From UBA3069 sp050633465 (lineage in GTDB: Bacteria; Pseudomonadota; Alphaproteobacteria; Rhodobacterales; Rhodobacteraceae), in NCBI GenBank assembly GCA_050633465.1, contig JBOEGO010000027.1:100957-164956 (forward strand): 64,000 nucleotides of DNA, written 5' to 3'. Position numbers and translations under genes: made by a program. Position 1 is the first letter of the stretch. Each line of letters starts with the position of its first letter. Shown here piece by piece: positions 53,901 through 61,800 of this stretch. The notes below the pieces were generated by a model. It had not been told where the DNA came from. It saw only the letters and a list, made by a program, of their open reading frames with translations, and searched no databases.

Positions 53901-54249
53901 CAACCACCGCGTGCTGGTGAACAACGAGAAGACCGCGCTGTATTTCGAAGAGCGCGAGGTTCTTGCTGCCGCCAAACACCTGGTGGGTGCCGAAGGGATC
54001 CACGAAGTTGATGTGATGGGCACGACCTACATCCACTTTATGTTCGATCATCACGAAGTGGTGCTGTCGAACGGGTCCTGGACCGAAAGCTTCCAGCCGG
54101 GTGACTATACCCTGCAGGGCATCGGCAACGCACAGCGCAACGAGATCTTTGAACTCTTCCCGGAGCTGAAGACACAAACCGGCGTGGATGATTACCAATC
54201 CGCCCGCCGCGCGCTGAAAAAGCACGAAGCAAAACTGCTTATCAAGTAA
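47944..54249 (+). CDS. giant RTX/cadherin-like surface protein with C-terminal Hint domain
   Basis: 2101 aa, strongly acidic, no Sec signal peptide, so type I secretion is likely though no T1SS genes are in the window. Architecture: an uncharacterised beta-rich module (about 1-205), short RTX block, the same module twice more (about 303-500 and 563-760, each with SFRINDxD, IKAYDAxGN, INIAGPxARLEITH), RTX block, four cadherin-like repeats (about 889-1254, with NDTDPEGDPLTVTSA and VTPVNDAPVAEDDA), then a long RTX region of calcium-binding GGxGxDxxx nonapeptides (about 1259-1846). The Hint domain runs from Cys1909 (CFTPGTTIATPKG, VSPNHRVLV, HHEVVLSNGSW) to the end. A 170-bp stretch of the cadherin part is present twice without a difference. 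Role inferred: calcium-dependent adhesin or matrix protein acting with the exopolysaccharide. Confidence 0.9.
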   Translation: MANKILDWSLFGSYGTGVNSGMAVDTGGIEVSVDFNAQDHGATATTDNTAQYSAAGESFDNSALKLYGAGGEGGIDNTSTTTLNFSSTNALYGDEVSDVSFRINDLDRGTSHDNHQDIVTIRAYDADGNLVPVTLTTTGGATISGNTATAQDVDNSSIDPDDSTGSIAVSIAGPVARIEIDYDNGDCTDQAIWVTDVHFETIAADARDGYVEGNDSDNLIDVAYTGDPDGDKIDNSDAILAGEAAQDDIVLAFDGNDTVIAGAGNDDVYAGGGDDYVEGGAGNDMLLGDANLAGTGTGTAPTGEVVRESFEWDQAPDPNGSGGIDDCDPITGFTQNTGNVDVTFSIVSTHESPQTQFADNDQKVHSITTDGASADAHSSLASELNSNDESATYAWDYSNPVEDLSFRINDIDNDSKVTIKAYDADGNLLSVSVGEGSRLDEIASGNVYTVQPEHSWFGSNGSDTSPEYSALINIAGPVARLEITHEQEGHDSSAINITDMYFDAPVMGPVADDCEAGNDTLDGGDGNDFIDGQGGDDLLIGGAGNDTIYGDGDATGGGAPVTTRESFEWDQAPDSNGPGAIENGDPLNSFTQNTGSVNVTYSVVGSNHTPTTTFADNEQKVHSITDDGAPVDAHSSLSSELNAQGECAVYQLAFDTDVENISFRINDIDYDSEVTIKAYDAAGNEVAINTSVGSGLTAQNLDGVGGNEFIEARVEDAHGQDTDPNFSTLVNIAGPIARLEITHNQEGSDASGINITDVYFDVTTDGEACEPGDDTIMAGDGDDVVSGDAGNDVIDGGAGADILSGGDDRDTFIGGDAGDQVDGGTGGDDYDTLDLSGQGPLRIINQTIDADGDSTSGTVQFLDGTGNVTGEMTFTEIENLILPENMGPTAGDDTATVDEDGSVDIPVLLNDTDPEGDPLTVTSATADNGTVTVNPDGTLEYTPDPDYNGPDTITYVVEDGQGGSDTGTVTVTVTPVNDAPVAEDDADTTLEDNAVVVDVLGNDSDVDGDTLTVTSATDGANGTTEVNPDGTITYTPNADFVGEDTFSYVVDDGMGGSDTATVTITVTGENDAPVVTGEDVTTDEDTPLTIDVLANDTDPDGDTLSIQGVPVAEHGTVTVNPDGTLEYTPDPDYNGPDTITYVVEDGQGGSDTGTVTVTVTPVNDAPVAEDDAETTPYNTAVTIPVLANDTDVDGDTLTVTSATSPDGTVDINPDGTLTFTPTDGFEGTATIDYLIEDGMGGSDTATVTVTVEDSPLDGIVEGTAGDDVIDVTYTGDPEGDMVDNDDALLPGEMGEDDIIEAYEGDDYVDAGLGDDEVDAGSGDDTVYGREGDDIVYGGEGNDSVRGNEGNDTLLGEEGNDSLRGGEGDDTVDGGIGDDLLYGGEGDDSVSGGEGNDEIFGNEGNDTIDGGEGDDFINARAGEAINDHETFVGVPFEGAPGNANDLDLVYGGAGNDTILTGDDADTVYGGDGDDSIDSGIDDDEVYGGAGNDYIDANLGADYVDGGDGDDTIIAGIDAFSDYVGDDPNLPSGFLIDPATGLPALSDPNTEDGKDTVIGGAGNDYIVTGDDADYIEGGADNDTIHAGIDDDYVDGGTGDDSIIGGHGSDTIYGQDGDDWINAGDSTLLWGQEDDSTDPVPENGRDFVDGGAGNDTIYGEDDDDTLLGGTGNDLIDGGLDDDSIEGGEGDDTLLGGDGNDTVLGGLGNDSIDGGRNADLLDGGEGDDTLIGGNGEDTLLGGDGNDLLDGGTGGDVMDGGDGDDTILGSSGRDTIDGGEGNDSITSGLGEDLVHGGAGDDTIEAGAENDTIYGDEGNDLLTGFNGADEIYGGDDRDTIIGGTAGDVIDGGSGGDDFDTLDLRGSAPSDGSLNITVTGPDSNGNGVDGFVTYYDAAGNETGSFDFSEIEEIIPCFTPGTTIATPKGERLVEELQIGDRVITRDNGLQEIRWIGQKGLTGVQLQRNAHLKPVLIKRGALGNGLPERDMLVSPNHRVLVNNEKTALYFEEREVLAAAKHLVGAEGIHEVDVMGTTYIHFMFDHHEVVLSNGSWTESFQPGDYTLQGIGNAQRNEIFELFPELKTQTGVDDYQSARRALKKHEAKLLIK
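50734..50903 (+). repeat. 170-bp direct repeat, copy 1, inside the cadherin-like region
   Basis: Identical base for base to 51292-51461 (offset 558 bp, two cadherin-like units). Found by reading both stretches side by side. Confidence 0.92.
51292..51461 (+). repeat. 170-bp direct repeat, copy 2, inside the cadherin-like region
   Basis: Second copy of the block at 50734-50903; the intervening unit (about 50904-51291) is clearly diverged, so the identity points to recent duplication or gene conversion. Confidence 0.92.
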
Positions 54250-54256
54250 TGCAGCA

Positions 54257-54287
54257 TGTGCCGGACGGGTCGCCCCCGTCCGGCACA
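54257..54287 (+). terminator. strong hairpin after the first RTX gene
   Basis: 13-bp perfect stem TGTGCCGGACGGG / CCCGTCCGGCACA with a 5-nt loop, 7 nt past the stop, followed by CTTTCT. Factor-independent terminator is likely although the T-run is short. Confidence 0.75.
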
Positions 54288-54884
54288 CTTTCTGGAACGG
54301 GGGCTCCGGTTAGGGAGAGGCCCGGTCTTGTGCCCTTTGCGTTTTTGCGCAGATCGGCACGGGCCGGGCTTTTTCCGTTTTGGGGCGCAGAACCGGGGCA
54401 GGGGCCTGCCACATTCATGCCCGATTCGTTTGGGCTAGGGTGATTCTCGGGTTCGGTCCGCTGGCTGCACCGGGCATCTGGATGCGGTTTTGTGGTCAAA
54501 CATGGTTAATATGGCGGGATTGTTGCGCCGCAATTGCGAAATGTGGCGGTGTTTTAGCGGCATTTCCCGAAAATTGAACAGAAACAATAGGGCGGTGATC
54601 CTGCGCGAAATGCAGGGGAATACACACTGTTTGGAACGATTGCCGCAAAAGGCGAAACAAACCCGGCGCGCCGCGTTTCCAAACCCTGCATAATCCCGAT
54701 TTACCCTTGGTTAACAAAGGGTTTCAGGAACAGGGACAACTGTCATAGATATTGTCAGAAATGGGGCGCACCCGTATAAACAACATATCCGAAAGAGGAG
54801 GCGTCCCGCGGGGGCAGGGCGCAACACCGGTTCGGAGCTAACGAGTGAAGACCTGTAAACCACAGACGCGAAGTGAGACCCCCG
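54288..54884. other. intergenic region before the stand-alone Hint gene
   Basis: About 600 nt without a convincing gene. It holds the near-perfect palindrome ACCCTTGGTTAACAAAGGGT (54703-54722) and a TGTCA direct repeat about 20 nt after it, so the promoter of the Hint gene is probably here. Confidence 0.45.
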
Positions 54885-55550
54885 ATGGCCTATTCCAACA
54901 TCCACGTTTTGTTTCCTGCCCAGGCCGCAGCGCCCATCGACAATGATGCGCCCTGCCTGACGCATGGCAGCATGATCGCAACGCCCAAGGGCGAAGTGGC
55001 AGTGGATCAACTGGCCGTGGGCGACCGCGTTTTTACCCGTGACAATGGCATTCAGGAACTTGTGTGGGTGGGGCGTGTGACTCTCTCTGCGACCCAACTA
55101 GAGGCACAGCCTGAACATCGCCCCGTGCTGGTCCGCACGGGGGCATTGGGCAACGGTATGCCACAGCGTGATATGGTTCTTTCGCCAAACCACCGGGTGC
55201 TTGTCACCTCGGGCGAAGCCGAAATGCTGTTTGATGAACGCGAGGTGTTGGTGGCAGCCAAACATCTGGTGGGGCGTCCGGGGATCGAACGTGTGACCCC
55301 GGCACAGGTCACCTATGTGCATATCATGTGCAAACACCACGAGGTCGTGCTGTCGGATGGCGCCTGGACCGAAAGCTTTCAACCGGATGATGCATCGCTG
55401 AAATCGGTTGGCGCACCGCAACAGGCGGAAATCATGGCGCTTTTTCCCGAACTTGCCGATGATATGGGTGGTCTGGATTACCCCGCCGCCCGCCGCGCCC
55501 TTGGCGCAAACGAGGCCCGTTTGCTGGTGATTGATGGCGCCCTGAGCTAA
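54885..55550 (+). CDS. stand-alone Hint-domain protein
   Basis: 221 aa from the ATG at 54885; GTG at 54873 is a weaker alternative. After about 30 residues the Hint domain starts at CLTHGSMIATPKGEVAVDQL and continues with the same landmarks as the C-termini of the two RTX giants: GALGNGMPQRDMVLSPNHRV, REVLVAAKHLVG, YVHIMCKHHEVVLSDGAW and a final FPELADDMGGLDYPAARRAL. It has no RTX repeats. It could act in trans on the giants or be a diverged remnant of a third giant gene. It is followed by its own terminator. Confidence 0.85.
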   Translation: MAYSNIHVLFPAQAAAPIDNDAPCLTHGSMIATPKGEVAVDQLAVGDRVFTRDNGIQELVWVGRVTLSATQLEAQPEHRPVLVRTGALGNGMPQRDMVLSPNHRVLVTSGEAEMLFDEREVLVAAKHLVGRPGIERVTPAQVTYVHIMCKHHEVVLSDGAWTESFQPDDASLKSVGAPQQAEIMALFPELADDMGGLDYPAARRALGANEARLLVIDGALS

Positions 55551-55601
55551 GTTTGTAAACCACGTTTATCGTAACCAGTTTAACGTAATCAGTGTGACAA
55601 G

Positions 55602-55629
55602 GGGCCGGGGGGACATACCCGGCCCTTTT
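55602..55629 (+). terminator. hairpin terminator after the stand-alone Hint gene
   Basis: Stem GGGCCGGG / CCCGGCCC with an 8-nt loop followed directly by TTTTCTATTTT, about 50 nt past the stop. Confidence 0.85.
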
Positions 55630-55899
55630 CTATTTTGGCGTGAATTCAACGGGTTGTGCATCGCCGCCCCCCCATTTCTGCCGCATTTGAAACTAATTTT
55701 ACCTTAATCGGGTCCAACTGCGGCCCGATTAACCCTGTCTTTTGAACCCTGAGCAGAACCGGACGCAGAAAACCTGTGCCGGGGGAAATGAGGCAGAGAC
55801 GATGAAAACGCACCAAGCATTTCGCCCGCGTGGCGTGGCTGTGGGGGGCTGCTGGCCCTTCGCGTCCGTTCTTTGCCAAAAAGACGGAGCAGCGTAACA
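55630..55899. other. intergenic region before the second RTX gene
   Basis: About 270 nt; no gene-like frame. An A/T-rich stretch near 55685-55710 could hold the promoter. The RTX start at 55900 has a weak CGGAG site 11 nt upstream. Confidence 0.35.
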
Positions 55900-58800
55900 A
55901 TGGCCACCTATACAAACCTGCGGTTCTATGCCGTTGATCCGGATACGATTTTTTCCACCACGGTGGGAAATTTTTCGACCTATAGTGGGCCGGCGGATGC
56001 CACAGGCATGGTCACGATTGTCGATAATGAATCGGGCGGCACCACCACGCTGGATGACGATAACAATGGCAGCGAAACCGCAACCGGCAATGTTTTTGTC
56101 AATGGCAACAGTTCCAGCAACACCACGCTGGACGCCGAGGCCGTATGGACAGTGCGCGACACGCTGACCGGACAAACCTTTGAAATTGTTCAGCTTGATG
56201 TGGAAAATGGCGGCGCGGCGGGGAATTATATGTTGTCGGAACAGCCGCTGGAATCCGGCCGCAGCTATGAAATCATTGATTACAATTCCAACCCCGATGC
56301 CGAGTCAGGCACAGCCGCCTTTACCTATGGCGATTACCGCGAAAACAATTTCGACGGGCTGGTCGAAGGCACCGCAGGCGATGACACCATCGACAGCAGC
56401 TATAGCGGCGATGTGGATGGTGACCGCATTGATGCGGGCGATGCCACCACCGCGACCACCACGGGGCTGGATTTCAACTGGTCCGCAGCAGGGGCGGACA
56501 ATGCCAATGTCGCCGGCGGCATCACGCAGGACACCGGCGGCATTCAGGTGGATGTGTCTTTCGTCACTTCGGCCACCACAACCGAGGTGTCGATTGACAG
56601 TTCGACCGCGCAATATGTCGCCACGGGCGAGGATTTCAACGGCACTTCGTCGCTTTACCTGAATGGCACCCATGTGGGCACCGACACCACCACGACAATC
56701 ATCGAATTTTCGTCGGTGTCCGGTTCGGGATTTGATGACGAGGTGCAGAATGTCACCTTTCGGGTCAATGACGTGGACGAAGGTGGCTGGACAGACGAAT
56801 TGGAAATCCGCGCCTATGATGCGGATGGCAATCTGGTGTCGGCGCAGTTCAACCTGCAAGGCAATGACAGCGACGCGTCCAATGGCAGCACCCTGACGGG
56901 GGGCAGCAACCAGAACGACAACGCCGATCAGGCGGACGGGTCCGCATTGGTCACCATCCCCGGACCCGTGGCGCGGATCGAGTTGGAATATGGCAATGGC
57001 CAGACCGCAGGGCAGGTGCTGTATGTCACCGATGTGCATTTCGACGCGACCACCAGTGCCGATCAGGATCTGGTCTATGCCGGTGATGGCAATGATGTTG
57101 TGTCGACCGGGCTGGACAATGACACGGTATACGCGGGCACGGGCAACGACAGCGTATCGGGCGGCGTCGGCGATGATGAGCTATACGGCGAAGACGGCGA
57201 TGACACGCTAGAGGGCGGCGCGGGCGCGGATACGCTGATCGCCGGTATCGGCATGGATTATGCCGATTACTCTGCCTCGGGCGCGGGTGTGAACGTAAAC
57301 CTGAACGACAATACCGCCACTGGCGGCGATGCCCAGGGTGACTGGTTCAACGGGATCGACGGGTTTTACGGGTCGGATTATGCCGACAGTATGACAGGCA
57401 CGGATGCGCAGGACCTGACACCTGGCCCGACCTTTTTCACCAATATTTTCTATGGTGGCGCAGGGAATGATTCACTTTACGGGCTTGGCGGCAACGACAG
57501 CCTGTATGGCGAGGACGACAACGATCTGGTTGATGGTGGCACCGGCGACGATCTGGTCGATGGTGGCGCGGGCAATGACACGCTGCTTGGCGGTGATGGC
57601 ACCGATACGGTTGTCGGCGGCGCGGGTGCGGATAACCTGCAAGGCGGCGCGGGCGATGATATTTTGCAAGGCGACGCAGGCAATGACACGCTGGAGGGGG
57701 GCAGCGGCGCCGACACGATCGAGGGCGGCGATGGCGATGACCTGATCCGCGTGCTGGACGGCTTTGGCGCAGACGAGGTTCTGGGCGGCGAAGGCGCGGA
57801 AACCGGCGGGTTGACCGGCGGCGATGTGTTGGACGGAACCGCCCTGACAGGCGATGCCGTGGTGGATTTCACCGCCATCAACGCAGCTGATCCCGAAAGC
57901 GGCACCCTGAGCATGGGTGGCGAGACCCTGCAATTCGAACAGATCGAAATTGTGCGGACAGGCGCGGGCAATGACAGCATCATCGGCGGTGACGGCGATG
58001 AACGCATCGCCACGGGCGCGGGTCAGGATACCGTCAACACCGGCGCGGGTGACGATACGATTGCCCTGAACACCGGCCAGTCGGGCGGGGATGGTGTGGC
58101 TGATACCGTCATTCTGGCCGATGGCAGCGGCAATGATACCATCGTGGAATTCGACGGGCCGATCGACAATGGCGATGGCACATACAGCGGCATTGACCAG
58201 CTGGAGGTCAGTGGCATGACCACGGGCACGCGCCCCGTGAACACCCATGACGTGACAGTGTCCGACGTTGGCGGCAGTGCCCTGCTGACATTTCCCAATG
58301 GCGAAACCGTGCTGCTGTCGGGCATCACCCCCGCACAGTTGGCCACGCCACAGGCATTGGCCGCAATCGGCATTCCGCTGCCCGATGGCATCGTGCGCGG
58401 CACCGCGGCGGGTGATCTGATCGACGGATCCTATGCAGGTGACAATGACGGCGACATGGTCGATGCGGGCGATGCGGTGCCCGTGGGTGCGGGCGCGGAT
58501 CAGGATACCATTCTGGCGGGCGCGGGCGATGACACGGTGTTTGCGGGCGCGGGCAATGACAATGTTGCAGGCGAGGCGGGCGACGATTCACTAGAGGGCG
58601 GCGCAGGCGATGATGTGATCCTGGGCGGTGACGGTGCTGATACGCTGATTGGCGGATCGGGTTCCGACACGCTGAGCGGCGGGGCCGATGCGGATGTATT
58701 CGACCAGGCGACTGCATTAACAAGCGAAACTTTCATCGGTGGCGAGGGCACCACCACGGGTGTCGATTTCGATACCATTGATTTTTCGGGGATGAGCGGC

Positions 58801-61800
58801 CCCGTTACCGTCATCTATGATGGCGACGAAAGCGGCACGATCACGGATGGCGGCGTTGGCTCTCCGACCTCGGATTTCAGCGAGATCGAGGCATTTGTGC
58901 TGACGGATTATGACGATTCCGTTTCCTCGGGCGGGGATACGCTTGGCCATGCCATTGCGGCGGGTGCGGGCGACGATACCATTTGGGCCGGTTTGGGCAA
59001 TGACACCCTGTCGGGTGGATCGGGCGCGGACGAGATTTTCGGCGATGCGGGTGATGACGCGATCACCGGTGGTCTGGGCAATGATGATCTGGGCGGGGAC
59101 GCGGGCAATGACACCGTCAGCGGCGATGCGGGCGACGATTTCATTCAGGGCGGGGCAGGCAATGATAGCCTGTCGGGCGGCGATGACAATGATACGCTAC
59201 TGGGTGGCAGCGGTGCCGATACAATGTCGGGCGATGCGGGCGATGACCGCATGGTTGGCGGCACCGGCAGTGACAGCCTAAGCGGTGGCAGCGGCAGCGA
59301 CACCATGCTGGGTGGCGATGACAACGACATTCTGGATGGCGGCGACGGGGCCGACGATCTGTCGGGCGATGCGGGATCTGACACATTGTCGGGTGGCGCC
59401 GGTGCCGACACATTGGCGGGCGGGTCTGGCAATGACTCCTTATCCGGTGGCGATGACAGCGATACCCTGACGGGTGGTGCGGGCAACGACACCATGGATG
59501 GTGGCGCGGGCGACGATATTTTCGTTCTGGAAGAAGGCTTTGGCACGGATTCCGTTACGGGAGGAGAAACCGGCGAAACCAATGGTGATGTGCTGGACGC
59601 ATCGCTGATGACCAGCGGCGTAACGGTGGACCTGTCCGCCGTTGATCCCGCAGATGGCGAAAGCGGCACGCTGAGCGACGGCACCAACACCGCCACATTC
59701 AGCGAAATCGAAATGGTGCTGACCGGATCGGGCGGCGACAGTGTCACCGGATCGGACGGTGCCGATATGGTCGCCACCGGATACGGTGCCGACACCGTCG
59801 ATGGCGGCGCGGGTGATGATACATTCGATCTGGGCAATGACGGTTTGGGCGGCGGTGACGGCGCGGCGGATACGGTTGTGTTTGGCGATGGCGACGGGGC
59901 CGATACGGTTTTCGCCTTTGAGGCACCAACCGACAATGGCGATGGCACCTATACCGGGGCCGACCAGCTGGACCTGTCGGGCCTGACCGATGCGCAGGGC
60001 CATCCGGTGCATGTGTCCGATGTGGTGGTCAGCGATGACGGATCCGGCAATGCCTTGCTGAGCTTTCCCAACGGGGAAAGCCTGACCCTGATGGGTGTGG
60101 CCCCGGCGGCGGTATCAGACCCTGCCGCATTGCAGGCCATGGGTGTTCCCGGTCCTGATTATGTCGTCACCGGAACGGCGGGCGACGACCTGATTGATGC
60201 CAGCTATGTCGGTGATGTCGAAGGCGATATGGTTGATGCAGCCGACGCGGCTGACGGCAGCGACGATGATGTGATCAACGCGGGCGATGGCAATGATACC
60301 GTGCTGGCAGGCGCAGGCAACGACAGTGTCACCGCAGGCAGTGGCCATGACCGTGTCGAGGGTGGCGTCGGTGATGATACCGTCAGCGCAGGGGCAGGCG
60401 ATGACACTGTTCTGGGTGGCGCGGGCAATGACAGTATCCTTGGTTATGAAGGGTCCGACAGCGTCGATGGGGGGGATGGTGACGATTACATCAACACCCG
60501 CACCTCGACCGGGACGGGCCTGCCGGACACCGGATACCCCGGCAGTTTCACGGGCGATGGCGATGATGCCAATGACCGCGACACGGTGCAGGGCGGCACC
60601 GGCAATGACACCATCCTGACCGGCGATGACGACGATATTGTTGATGGCGGCGACGGCGCAGACAGTATTGATGCAGGGTTCGATGACGATACCGTCACGG
60701 GCGGCGCGGGTGCGGATACGATCACGGGTGGCGAAGGCAACGACAGCATCGAGGGCGGTGCCGACAACGACCTGATTTACGGCGATGATGTATCGGGCCT
60801 GACTGCGGGGTTGAACATCCCCGATGACACCGATCTGGTGACGGATAACGGGTTGGACACCCTGCGTGGTGGTGACGGCGATGACACCATTTACGGCATG
60901 GACGACAACGACCTGATCACGGGTGACGCGGGCAATGACCTGCTGGATGGCGGTTATGACGATGATACCGTGCATGGCGGTGATGGCGACGATACCATCC
61001 TGTTGAACGATCAATTCGGCAGTGACCTGATTATCGGCGGAGAAGGCGGCGAAACCGCGGGCGACACGCTGGATATGTCGGGCCTGACCACGGGTGTGAC
61101 CGTCAACCTGACGGGCAATGACCCCGAAGCAGGCAGCGTCAGCGATGGCAGCGACACCTCCAGTTTCTCCGAGATCGAAAACATCATTCTGGGCGGCGGT
61201 GCGGATACCGTGGTGCTGGCCGACGGGTCGGGTGCGGATGTAGTGCAGGGGTTCAGCGCCCCCACCGACAACTTTGATGGCACCTATTCCGGGGTGGATC
61301 AGTTGGACGTGTCGGGCATGACCGACGCGGGCGGTGATCCGGTCAATGTCCATGACGTGGTGGTCGGCGATGACGGGTCCGGCAATGCCATACTGACCTT
61401 TCCCAACGGGGAAAACATCACGCTGCTGGGGGTTTCCCCGGCTGATGTGACCAGCCCGCAGCAGTTGATCGCGCTTGGCATTCCTGCCTCTGACGGGATC
61501 GTCAGCGGGACGGCGGGGAATGACACGATAGATGGCGTTTATTCCGGCGACCCTGACGGTGATATGGTTGATGGCGATGACGCGATTCTGCCGGGCCACA
61601 CGGGCGACGATGACAGCATCCTTGCGGGCGCAGGCGATGACCTTGTGCTGGCGGGGCGCGGCAATGACACGGTTCACGGCGGCAGCGGCGCGGATACGCT
61701 GGCTGGTGGCCTGGGCGACGATTCATTGCTGGGCGGGGATGATGCCGATGCATTTGTCCTTACGAATGGCGGGGCCGATACCGTTGTCGGTGGCGAAGGC

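Noticed and set aside
49759..54288. A 1509-codon open frame on the minus strand across the first RTX gene
   Set aside because: It is antisense to the regular GGxGxD codon pattern, which suppresses stops in that frame. It has low-complexity Val/Ala/Gly sequence and no domain; the RTX/Hint frame is unambiguous.
54249..54443. Small frame after the first RTX gene
   Set aside because: It covers the terminator hairpin and has no protein-like features.
60115..61677. A 520-codon minus-strand frame inside the second RTX gene
   Set aside because: Same cause: antisense of RTX repeats with low-complexity sequence and no recognisable domain.
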